Part shown: positions 1 through 5,381 of the stretch, in pieces
How the letters are laid out: every line of letters begins with the position of its first letter
Position numbering within the stretch: position 1 is the stretch's first letter
From: an uncultured Porphyromonadaceae bacterium
GTDB taxonomy: Bacteria > Bacteroidota > Bacteroidia > Bacteroidales > Muribaculaceae
NCBI GenBank assembly: GCA_938027385.1
Contig: CALJBF010000162.1
Span: 1 to 8,033 of the forward strand
DNA: 8,033 bases
Direction: 5' to 3'
Position numbers and translations under genes: made by a program
Notes under the pieces: generated by a model
Told to the model about the DNA's origin: nothing
Database searches by the model: none
Seen by the model: only the letters and a program-made list of their open reading frames with translations

Positions 1-875
1 TTGGGCGACATCTTCACCGCCTCGGCGGCTTTGGCGTCTTTTGCAGCGCCCTTCTTGTCGGACTTGAGGATATGAGCGAACGACGGACGGCCGATCATAT
101 AGATTATAAAGCTTACTACCAGCGAGATGCATGCCACGCCGAAACCGTAGCTGTAGCCCGTGGAGAGCTGGGTGATATAGAGGTCGGCGAACTCGGCCAT
201 CGACATCCCCCCGGCGATGCCGCACTGCTGTGCGAGTGCCGTAAGCTGGTCCATGTTGGCCTGCGTGAAAGTCTCGGTGAAGGCACCGCCGCCGGCGGCC
301 AGCCAGTCGAGATAGTGGTTGCAGAGCGCGGGCAGGTCTGAGTTGTAGACAAGATTGGCACCCTCCATGGCCACGTTGGTCATCTGCGTGGCCACCCAGG
401 GGGCGAAGAGCGAGCCCACGTTGATGGCCATGTAGAAGATCGAGAACGCCGAGTCGCGTTTCGAAGCATAGCGCGGATCGTTGTAGAGGTCACCCACCAT
501 TACCTGCAGGTTACCCTTGAACAGGCCGGTACCGGTGGCAATCAGCACCAGAGCGCCGATAAGGATGGCAAGCGACGCGTCAGAGCGCACCGATGTGGGG
601 ATGGCCATGATAAGGTAGCCGGTGAACATCACGAAGATACCGGTTACCACACACTTCGAGAAACTCCAGCGGTCGGCGATCAGACCGCCGATAAGCGGCA
701 TGAAATAAACCAGCGCCAGGAACCCGGCATAGATTTGGCCCGAAACCGTGGAATCGAACCCGAACTTCGCCTGCAGAAACAGCAGGAACACGGCCAGCAT
801 CGTATAGTAGCCGAAACGCTCGCCGGTGTTGGCAAGCGACAGCCAGTACAGGCCCTTAGGTTGTTTGTCAAACAT
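1..875 (-). CDS. POT/PTR2 family proton-dependent oligopeptide transporter, N-terminal 291 residues (runs off left edge)
   Basis: Reading leftward from the ATG at 875 gives an open frame of 291 codons with no stop, so the C-terminal half lies outside the window. It is an inner-membrane MFS transporter expected to import di- or tripeptides with protons. Visible POT signatures are ERFGYYT in the first membrane helix (E19, R20), the GTGLFKGNLQVMVGDLY block (residues 114-131) and FSIFYMAINVGSLFAP (144-159). About six hydrophobic segments can be drawn (near 10-33, 45-66, 75-92, 101-118, 143-162 and 243-262), matching the N-terminal bundle; the charged, Ala/Lys-rich stretch after 264 would be the cytoplasmic linker to the second bundle. 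Two oddities: the usual ExxER motif reads NxxER (N16), and about 75-80 mostly hydrophilic residues (164-240) lie between helices 5 and 6, predicted periplasmic. It lies 127 bp downstream of the SufE gene on the same strand and has no clear promoter of its own, so it may be the last gene of that operon. The family call is firm; the substrate is inferred. Confidence 0.9.
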   Translation of the reverse strand, partial: MFDKQPKGLYWLSLANTGERFGYYTMLAVFLLFLQAKFGFDSTVSGQIYAGFLALVYFMPLIGGLIADRWSFSKCVVTGIFVMFTGYLIMAIPTSVRSDASLAILIGALVLIATGTGLFKGNLQVMVGDLYNDPRYASKRDSAFSIFYMAINVGSLFAPWVATQMTNVAMEGANLVYNSDLPALCNHYLDWLAAGGGAFTETFTQANMDQLTALAQQCGIAGGMSMAEFADLYITQLSTGYSYGFGVACISLVVSFIIYMIGRPSFAHILKSDKKGAAKDAKAAEAVKMSP

Positions 876-923
876 ATCGCGTTATGTTAATGGTGATAGT
901 CTTGTTTAAGCGGCAGGCAACCT

Positions 924-974
924 CACATAAGCCACATACGTTACATAAGTCACATACGTTACATACGTCACATG
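924..974. repeat. 9-bp tandem repeat array between the SufE and POT genes
   Basis: Five full copies plus a partial sixth of a 9-bp unit with consensus YACATAMGY: CACATAAGC, CACATACGT, TACATAAGT, CACATACGT, TACATACGT, CACATG. Alternating units give an 18-bp higher-order period (units 1-2 resemble units 3-4). The array lies wholly in the gap between two minus-strand genes, about 50 bp upstream of the transporter ATG, and would be part of the transcript if the operon reads through. It could be a slippage-prone spacer or a set of protein-binding sites; function is unknown. Confidence 0.8.
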
Positions 975-1002
975 CCCCGCGGCAGCCCTGCGCTCCGCGC
1001 GG

Positions 1003-1431
1003 TCACGCCTGCTTTTTGGCCTCGAAGGCCATGGCATACAGCCTGATGCGCTTGATCATGGCCAGCAGGCCGTTTGAGCGCGTGGGCGACAGGTGCTCCG
1101 ACAGCCCCACGCGGTCGATGAAATACAGGTCGGCGTCAAGAATCTCCTTAGGCGTATGCCCCGAGAGCACCGACACCAGCATTGAGATTATCCCCTTTAC
1201 GATGATGGCGTCTGAATCGGCACGCAGAATGATGTGCCCGTGGTCGTCGAGGCGCGCGTCGATCCACACACGGCTCTGGCAGCCGTCGATAAGGTTCTCG
1301 GGGGTCTTGAGCGACTCGTCGAGCGGGGGCAGCTCGTTGCCCATGTCGATTATCACGCCATAGCGGTCCATCCAGTCGTCAAGACCGTCGAACTGCTCGA
1401 TTATCTCGTCCTGTTTCTCGTTGATTGTCAT
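1003..1431 (-). CDS. sufE: SufE-family Fe-S cluster assembly protein (cysteine desulfurase sulfur acceptor)
   Basis: A 142-residue protein, the normal size for SufE. SufE takes persulfide sulfur from the cysteine desulfurase SufS and passes it to the SUF scaffold in the cytoplasm. The acceptor cysteine is visible as C51 in IDGCQSRVW, in the position and context of the E. coli SufE active cysteine. Other family features are the N-terminal helix (MTINEKQDEIIEQF), the L-P-L segment at 34-37, and the VKGIISMLVSVLSGHTPKEI block. The ATG at 1431 was chosen because MTINEKQ is the natural N-terminus and it overlaps the stop of the upstream gene as ATGA, suggesting translational coupling; the longer in-frame extension upstream is Arg-rich and lies inside the other gene. 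No SufS, SufB, SufC or SufD gene is visible, so it appears separated from the core suf genes. Confidence 0.93.
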   Translation of the reverse strand: MTINEKQDEIIEQFDGLDDWMDRYGVIIDMGNELPPLDESLKTPENLIDGCQSRVWIDARLDDHGHIILRADSDAIIVKGIISMLVSVLSGHTPKEILDADLYFIDRVGLSEHLSPTRSNGLLAMIKRIRLYAMAFEAKKQA

Positions 1432-2432
1432 AAGTCGTAGATTGTATTTGCCACCACCTGCACCACATCGGCCATGGTCTGCGGGTCGATGGCCGCGGTA
1501 TCGTCGGCCACGGTGTGCCAGGTGGGATTGAAACTGCCGGTCTCGGCATTCCTGTTCTCGATAATGTCGATGCAGGGTATGCCGGCGCGGTTTATGTAGA
1601 TATGGTCGTCGGTTATGGCGCCTCCGCGCTCGTCGGGGAAACGGTCGCTGAGTCCGGCGCGCGAGGCCGTCTGCCACACCAGGTCTACCACAGCCTTGGC
1701 CTGAAGGTCTGAGAAGTATTCGCGGTGGAAACGGGCGTCGCGGCCACCTATCATATCGAGCAGTATGCCGAACACCGGGCGCGAGTCAGAACCGTAGGGC
1801 ATTGCCGTGACCCACTGCTGGGTGCCGAGACACCATGATTCCTCGTCGACCGACGTGTCACCCGAGTTTCCGGAGTCTTCGGCGTCAACAAACAGCAGGT
1901 CGACACCCACGCCGGGCGTTTTCTGCGCCATCAGGCGCGCCATCTCAAGCAGACCGGCCACCCCTGAGGCGCCGTCGTTGGCACCCGGCACGGGGCGGCG
2001 GCGGTTGGCTTCCACAGGATCCTGGTCGGCCCAGGGGCGCGTGTCGTAATGCGCCAGCAGCAGCACGCGGCGGCTTGCCGCGGTGTTGAAACGCCCCAGG
2101 ATGTTGGCCGCCTCGTGGCGCGAGCCGTCCCACACCGTCACAGGGGCGGTCTGCACCAGCACCGTGTCGGCGCCATAGCGGCGCAGGGTGTTGGTTATCA
2201 GTTCGCGGCACTGACGGTTTGCCTCACTGCCGGGCGTGCGCGGCCCCAGGGCCATCTGCGCCTCGACAAACGCCATGAGCGAGTCGGCCGACGGGCTCAC
2301 TGCCGCCACAGCGCCTGCAGTGTCAGTGCCCCGGCCGGTTTCCCGGGCATCGGCGCCATGCTCGGCCGCCTTCCGGCTCCCGCAGGCCACCAGCGCCATC
2401 AGCGCCAATATAATTGTCACATATTTATGCAT
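1428..2432 (-). CDS. Exported M28-fold lipoprotein, probable glutaminyl-peptide cyclotransferase (type II QC) or M28 aminopeptidase
   Basis: A 334-residue protein. The ATG at 2432 starts a lipoprotein signal peptide, MHKYVTIILALMALVACGS, with lipobox LVAC and the lipidated Cys at 17; an in-frame ATG 24 codons further upstream would bury this signal and overlap the promoter. The residues after C17 (GSRK) lack an acidic surface-export signal, so a periplasm-facing anchor is likely. Zn-binding residues of the M28 fold are visible: H128/D130 in AHYDTR, D153 in GANDGASG, the E185-D186 pair in FVDAEDSG, DDH at 275-277 and H306 in PTWHT. The size, single-domain layout, W-C-LGTQQW segment and DMIGG resemble the animal-type glutaminyl cyclases of Bacteroidetes, which convert N-terminal Gln of exported proteins to pyroglutamate after signal-peptide cleavage. 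A plain aminopeptidase cannot be excluded. It heads the operon and overlaps sufE by 4 bp. Confidence 0.85.
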   Translation of the reverse strand: MHKYVTIILALMALVACGSRKAAEHGADARETGRGTDTAGAVAAVSPSADSLMAFVEAQMALGPRTPGSEANRQCRELITNTLRRYGADTVLVQTAPVTVWDGSRHEAANILGRFNTAASRRVLLLAHYDTRPWADQDPVEANRRRPVPGANDGASGVAGLLEMARLMAQKTPGVGVDLLFVDAEDSGNSGDTSVDEESWCLGTQQWVTAMPYGSDSRPVFGILLDMIGGRDARFHREYFSDLQAKAVVDLVWQTASRAGLSDRFPDERGGAITDDHIYINRAGIPCIDIIENRNAETGSFNPTWHTVADDTAAIDPQTMADVVQVVANTIYDL

Positions 2433-2449
2433 AACCGTATAGTATCGGG

Positions 2450-2481
2450 CAAAGATAACGATTTCGCCACCAAAAACCAAA
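2450..2481 (-). promoter_or_regulatory. Bacteroidetes-type sigma-ABfr promoter for the M28-sufE(-POT) operon
   Basis: On the minus strand a -33 box TTTG (2481-2478) is followed after exactly 20 bp by TATCTTTG (2457-2450), a perfect match to the Bacteroidetes -7 consensus TAnnTTTG with correct spacing. Transcription would start near 2440-2445, giving a leader of roughly 10 nt before the ATG at 2432, with no Shine-Dalgarno sequence. This supports the choice of the 2432 start over the longer frame. Confidence 0.75.
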
Positions 2482-2520
2482 TAAACCGCCTCCCGCCGCC
2501 CCAACCAGCTAAAAAAGCCC

Positions 2521-2528
2521 TATATTTG
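2521..2528 (+). promoter_or_regulatory. Candidate -7 box (TATATTTG), plus strand, ahead of the REP/RAYT region
   Basis: TATATTTG fits TAnnTTTG exactly and is followed by CA as in many Bacteroidetes promoters, but no TTTG lies 19-21 bp upstream; the spacer instead ends in an A-tract (AAAAAAGCCC). A start near 2533-2536 would give a transcript beginning with the 2542-2572 hairpin and reaching the transposase about 300 nt later. It is divergent to the M28 promoter, about 65 bp away. Confidence 0.45.
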
Positions 2529-2541
2529 CAGAAAAACCAAA

Positions 2542-2572
2542 CGGTTTTGCCGGGTTCTCCCCGGCGAAACCG
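2542..2572. repeat. Strong inverted repeat (13-bp stem, 5-nt loop)
   Basis: Arms CGGTTTTGCCGGG (2542-2554) and CCCGGCGAAACCG (2560-2572) pair over 13 bp with one T-G wobble around the loop TTCTC. No T-run follows on the plus strand, so it is not an ordinary intrinsic terminator. It begins about 8 nt after the predicted start from the 2521 -7 box and shares its last two or three bases with the adjacent REP-like palindrome. Its inner core CCGGGTTCTCCCCGG resembles the REP-like unit at 2789-2804. Confidence 0.8.
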
Positions 2573-2592
2573 GGCTGAAGCCCGAAAGCGGG
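2570..2592 (-). repeat. REP-like palindromic unit, copy A (inverted relative to copy B)
   Basis: Contains the hairpin CGGGCTGAAGCCCG (2571-2584), a 6-bp perfect stem, followed on the plus strand by AAAGCGGG. Read on the minus strand it is CCCGCT, two bases, then CGGGCTTCAGCCCGG. Copy B at 2783-2804 on the plus strand has the same order: CCCGCT, then CCGGGTTTCAGCCCGG, differing by one gap and one or two substitutions. Paired inverted palindromes with a conserved 5-prime flank next to a RAYT gene are the expected architecture of a REP doublet (BIME). Confidence 0.65.
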
Positions 2593-2611
2593 AACAAACC
2601 ACCCATTCAGG

Positions 2612-2725
2612 CCTCACTCTTTTCCCCTCTTTCCCTCCTCTCACCCTTTTTCCACCCCATTTCCCATTTCCTCCCTCTTTCCTCTCTCCCCGCCTCTTTC
2701 CCCTTCTCCCTCTCTTCTCCCTTTT
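2612..2725. repeat. Low-complexity polypyrimidine (C/T) tract
   Basis: Only 6 purines occur in 114 nt (A at 2616, 2643, 2654, 2659 and 2666, G at 2692), and the last 33 nt (2693-2725) are pure C/T. It consists of irregular CCCTCT, CTTTCC and TTCTCCC words without a fixed period. It separates the two REP-like units. No gene is visible in it. If transcribed from the 2521 box, the RNA would carry a CU-rich leader; in duplex DNA such tracts can adopt triplex structure. Confidence 0.85.
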
Positions 2726-2782
2726 GCCGCCCTATGGCAGCGCGTTCACCGTTTGAAAAAATGTGCTGCATGGCTGTTTGCT

Positions 2783-2804
2783 CCCGCTCCGGGTTTCAGC
2801 CCGG
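2783..2804 (+). repeat. REP-like palindromic unit, copy B, just upstream of the transposase
   Basis: CCCGCT followed by CCGGGTTTCAGCCCGG, with stem CCGGG/CCCGG (2789-2793 and 2800-2804). It is the inverted counterpart of copy A (2570-2592). A wider imperfect stem pairs 2755-2766 with 2804-2815 (11 of 12 positions pair, two of them wobbles). The hairpin is followed by CATGTTTTT, so on the plus strand it has the shape of an intrinsic terminator ending about 20 nt before the transposase ATG. Confidence 0.65.
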
Positions 2805-2834
2805 CATGTTTTTCCACCTTAAACTCAAAAACCA

Positions 2835-3722
2835 ATGGCTAACAAACAGATCTGGCGCGCCCCGTGGCATGATTACCGTACAAGATGCGTGTATATGGTA
2901 ACCGTGAGTAAGCGGGCCGGTGTGCCATCTTTCGGGCGGCTCGGGGGGAGCCATCTGATTCCCGTGGGGCAGCCGGGAGCCGCGGTGGTTATGCTTTCGG
3001 CCGTGGGAACCGCCGTCAGCAAAGCCATAAGGGCCATTCCGGCAATTGACCCCGCCATCAGGCTGCTGCAATATTCGGTAATGCCCGAGCATGCACACAT
3101 TCTGCTGTTTGTGAGCCGCCCGACCACCGAGCCGCTGGGCAATACAATAGCCCGTATGAAAGCCCGGGCAAATCATGAAAGCGGCCTGCAGAGTGTATTT
3201 GAAGAGGGGTTCAATGACCAGATCATCCTGCCACCCAGGCCTCTTGACACGCTGTTCACATATATCAGATGCAACCCGCAGAGACTGGCCGTCAGACGGG
3301 CCAACCCCGATTTCTTCCGGCGCGTAAACAGACTCACACTGGCAGGCTCCCCCTGCCAGGCATACGGAAACATGCAGCTGCTTGAAAATCCGTGGAAAGA
3401 GGCCGTGACCATTCACCGGGCCGATACCGCTCCGAAAAAAGCCCATGACCGCGCCCGCTGGCTTTATACCGCGGCCAACGGCGGAGTGCTAGTGTCACCG
3501 TTTATCTCCCAGGCCGAAAAAGAGATAAGGCGCGAGGCAGAATCTGTTGACGGAAAAATAATACTGCTCACCAACGAGGCCTTTCCTGAGCGATACAAGC
3601 CTGCCGCACATGATTTCGAGCGTTGCGAACTGGGCCGGCTGCTGATTATCGCGCCTTTGGAAACCCTCCCGGCCACCCGTGACACGTTTTTGCGGCTGAA
3701 CGCATTTGCCGGGAGGATTTAA
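2835..3722 (+). CDS. REP-associated tyrosine transposase (RAYT, Y1/HUH family) with DprA/SLOG-like C-terminal domain
   Basis: A 295-residue protein. Residues 1-165 form a Y1 transposase domain of the RAYT group: VYMVTVSKR near the N-terminus as the first strand, the HUH motif in YSVMPEHAHILLF (H86 and H88), GFNDQII (125-131) where relatives have GFHD or YYDH, and TYIRCNPQR (142-150), whose Tyr143 in the YIxxNP helix is the best candidate nucleophile. Such enzymes nick and join single-stranded DNA at REP hairpins and are usually single-copy genes. RAYTs are often about 150-220 residues; here about 120 extra residues follow. Residues 186-295 read like a reduced DprA/Smf Rossmann domain: AVTIHRAD, GGVLVSPFIS (216-225), GKIILLTNEAFPERYKP, GRLLIIAP, then R..F..LN..AG. 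The DprA GID motif is not conserved. The start has A-rich sequence and no Shine-Dalgarno sequence. REP-like palindromes lie directly upstream. The transposase call is firm; the tail assignment is inference. Confidence 0.88.
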   Translation: MANKQIWRAPWHDYRTRCVYMVTVSKRAGVPSFGRLGGSHLIPVGQPGAAVVMLSAVGTAVSKAIRAIPAIDPAIRLLQYSVMPEHAHILLFVSRPTTEPLGNTIARMKARANHESGLQSVFEEGFNDQIILPPRPLDTLFTYIRCNPQRLAVRRANPDFFRRVNRLTLAGSPCQAYGNMQLLENPWKEAVTIHRADTAPKKAHDRARWLYTAANGGVLVSPFISQAEKEIRREAESVDGKIILLTNEAFPERYKPAAHDFERCELGRLLIIAPLETLPATRDTFLRLNAFAGRI

Positions 3723-3743
3723 GGATTTTTGGGGAGAGTTGGA

Positions 3744-3751
3744 TAACTTTG
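3744..3751 (+). promoter_or_regulatory. Candidate -7 box (TAACTTTG) for the SDR gene
   Basis: TAACTTTG matches TAnnTTTG exactly and lies 22 bp after the transposase stop. The -33 region at the expected distance (about 3720-3724) is poor. A start near 3757 would give a leader of about 90 nt to the SDR ATG at 3846. Confidence 0.45.
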
Positions 3752-3756
3752 TGCAA

Positions 3757-3773
3757 CCCGGGCGGCGGCCGGG
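3757..3773. repeat. Short GC-rich inverted repeat downstream of the transposase
   Basis: CCCGG (3757-3761) and CCGGG (3769-3773) flank a 7-nt GCGGCGG loop. No T-run follows, so it is not a convincing terminator for the transposase. Its CCGGG core recalls the upstream palindromes, but it lacks their TTCAG loop and CCCGCT flank, so membership of the same family is doubtful. Confidence 0.4.
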
Positions 3774-3845
3774 GTGTTGATAATGAGGAGCCAACCTGAA
3801 AAATGGGCGGAAACGGCTTAAATACCCGAAAAAACAACTGAAACG

Positions 3846-4652
3846 ATGAAGAAGATAGTGATAATGGGAGCCACGTCGGGCATCGGGCTGCATGTGACCG
3901 AGAAACTGGCGGCGCGCGGATATATGGTCGGCGCCGCCGGACGCAACACCGTGGCGCTCGAACAGCTCGGCAAGCTTTACCCCGACAACATACGGGTGGC
4001 GCGGATTGACGTCACCGACCCCGACGCTCCGACCCGTCTCGGCGAGCTTATCGCCGCAATTGGGGGCATGGACACATATTTCCATGTGGCCGGAATCGGT
4101 TTCGACAGCTACCCCCTCGACCCCGCCAAAGAGGAGGCAACCATGCAGACAAACGTCATGGGGTTCACGCGCATGATCGACGCCGCTTTCTGCTATTTCC
4201 GCGACCGCAACGGGGGTCGCGGCCACATCGCCGCCATCACTTCGGTTGCGGGGACCAACGGCATCGGGCGCCTGGCCTCGTATTCGGCCTCAAAGGCGTT
4301 CCAGCAGACATACCTGAAAGCCCTTGACCAGCAGGCGCACATCGCCGGCATGCACTTACGTTTCACCGACATCCGCCCCGGATGGGTGCGCACCCCTCTG
4401 CTCGACAACAACCAGAACTACCCGATGATCATGCAGTTGCCATACGCCGTGAAACGCATCATAAATGCCGTGCGGCACAACCGCCGCGTAGCCGTGATCG
4501 ACTGGCGCTGGAACCTGCTCGTGGGTCTGTGGCGCCTTGTGCCCGACTGCCTGTGGGTGCGCCTCCCCATAAAGGTAAGCTCCCTGGCCACGGCTCGCCA
4601 GACGCGCCTCAACGCCGCCGAGGCTGTCGAGGACCAACAGGGCGTGAGTTGA
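3846..4652 (+). CDS. Short-chain dehydrogenase/reductase (classical SDR)
   Basis: A 268-residue protein, the usual length for a classical SDR. The N-terminal Rossmann nucleotide-binding motif is MGATSGIG (residues 7-14). G-R at 32-33 after the second strand suggests NADP(H) preference. D55 (RIDVTD) marks the adenine-pocket acidic residue and HVAG (80-83) is the NNAG equivalent. The catalytic tetrad N103-S133-Y146-K150 is complete (TNVMG, ITSVAG, YSASK), followed by the RPGWVRTP motif at 177-184. The C-terminal part (about 195-268) is basic, with hydrophobic and Trp-rich segments (IDWRWNLLVGLWRLVP, 218-233) that could associate with the membrane. It is a cytoplasmic oxidoreductase; its substrate cannot be told from sequence. 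It is separated from the transposase by 123 bp with its own -7 box, and its stop lies 15 bp from the stop of the convergent regulator. Confidence 0.92.
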   Translation: MKKIVIMGATSGIGLHVTEKLAARGYMVGAAGRNTVALEQLGKLYPDNIRVARIDVTDPDAPTRLGELIAAIGGMDTYFHVAGIGFDSYPLDPAKEEATMQTNVMGFTRMIDAAFCYFRDRNGGRGHIAAITSVAGTNGIGRLASYSASKAFQQTYLKALDQQAHIAGMHLRFTDIRPGWVRTPLLDNNQNYPMIMQLPYAVKRIINAVRHNRRVAVIDWRWNLLVGLWRLVPDCLWVRLPIKVSSLATARQTRLNAAEAVEDQQGVS

Positions 4653-4667
4653 CCGGTTTCAGCGGCC

Positions 4668-5243
4668 TCACTCGCTCTCGCGAAGATAGCGTGCGCGTAT
4701 GCGGTAAAGAGTTTCCTGCCTGATTTTCAGATATTGGGCTATGTATTTCGCCGGCACGTGCCGCAGTATGTCGGGGCGTGCGGCCACGAATGTGCTGAAA
4801 CGGCTGTAGGCATCCTTGGCGCCGAAATAGACATACCGGCGCTCAAGCAGATACAGCTCCTCGACCAGCATTCGGTTGAACCACGCCATCAGTCCGGGAC
4901 GCTCGCGCAACAGCGTCTCAAGCCGTGCGAAACCGATACGGTAAGCCTCGACCGGCAGCACCGCCACACACGAGAATGGCGCGGCCTCGCGGGCATAGAA
5001 ACTGTGGAACGACATGAACGCGTCACCGTCATGCCCGAAACATATCGTGTCTTCCGTGCCGTCGAGGTCGCATGACACGCGGAAAATTCCCGATTTTACA
5101 AGATAAAGGTTTTCGTCGACACACCCCTGCGTGACTATCTGTGCCCCCTTCGCGTAGAGCGCGGTCTCACAGGCCGCCGACAGCGCCTCGACATCGGCAC
5201 TGTCGACATCAGCGTACAATCCGACTATTTCGTGCAAATCCAT
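4668..5243 (-). CDS. Crp/Fnr-family transcriptional regulator
   Basis: A 191-residue protein, a normal length for short Bacteroidetes Crp/Fnr proteins. The ATG at 5243 (MDLHEIVGLY) was chosen over a longer in-frame start at 5429, which would add 62 residues with a spurious hydrophobic stretch and span the divergent promoter region. Residues 15-115 form the cyclic-nucleotide-type beta-roll (VTQG, LYLVKSGIFRVS, FGHDGDAFMSF). The phosphate-binding cassette lacks the Arg-Ser pair of cAMP-binding CRP, and no FNR-type N-terminal cysteine cluster is present, so the effector is unknown. A dimerisation helix runs about 115-142. The C-terminal helix-turn-helix is VPAKYIAQYLKIRQETLYRIRARY, with ETLYRIR as recognition helix. 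It is divergent from the large exported protein gene and has a Crp/Fnr-type palindrome in the shared region, so it may control that gene. Confidence 0.9.
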   Translation of the reverse strand: MDLHEIVGLYADVDSADVEALSAACETALYAKGAQIVTQGCVDENLYLVKSGIFRVSCDLDGTEDTICFGHDGDAFMSFHSFYAREAAPFSCVAVLPVEAYRIGFARLETLLRERPGLMAWFNRMLVEELYLLERRYVYFGAKDAYSRFSTFVAARPDILRHVPAKYIAQYLKIRQETLYRIRARYLRESE

Positions 5244-5249
5244 CAATTG

Positions 5250-5281
5250 CAAATTTACGAATTTTCGTCCGTCACATCCAA
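5250..5281 (-). promoter_or_regulatory. Candidate promoter of the Crp/Fnr gene
   Basis: On the minus strand TTG (5281-5279) is followed after 21 bp by TAAATTTG (5257-5250), a full match to TAnnTTTG. Transcription would start about 5-8 nt beyond, around 5242-5245, at or next to the ATG at 5243, implying a leaderless or nearly leaderless mRNA. Confidence 0.6.
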
Positions 5282-5381
5282 TCAAAATAACGTTCCCTGT
5301 GTCGCACCCGCACTGCAACAACAAGCAAAATGCAATCATACCGACAAAAACAATGACAAACTGACTCAAAGAGTGACTTTT

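Noticed and set aside
971..1002. GC-rich sequence after the SufE stop as an intrinsic terminator
   Set aside because: Possible CCGCG/CGCGG pairing has a long loop and no T-run follows on the minus strand.
1432..1677. N-terminal extension of the SufE frame to an ATG at 1677
   Set aside because: The extension is Arg/His-rich, lies inside the M28 coding region in another frame, and SufE length and the ATGA overlap both support the start at 1431.
2049..2756. Plus-strand open frame of 235 codons antisense to the M28 gene and running through the pyrimidine tract
   Set aside because: It lies opposite a well-supported gene, its translation is His/Arg-rich and then Pro/Phe/Leu-rich from the C/T tract, and it matches no family; the frame is open because of the GC-rich composition.
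3495..4226. Minus-strand frame of 243 codons crossing the transposase/SDR gap
   Set aside because: It overlaps two firmly identified plus-strand genes in antisense and shows no family features.
4653..4666. CCGGTTTCAGCGGC between the SDR and Crp/Fnr genes as a further REP-like unit
   Set aside because: It shares only GGTTTCAGC with copy B, its stem is 3 bp, and the CCCGCT flank is missing; most likely chance.
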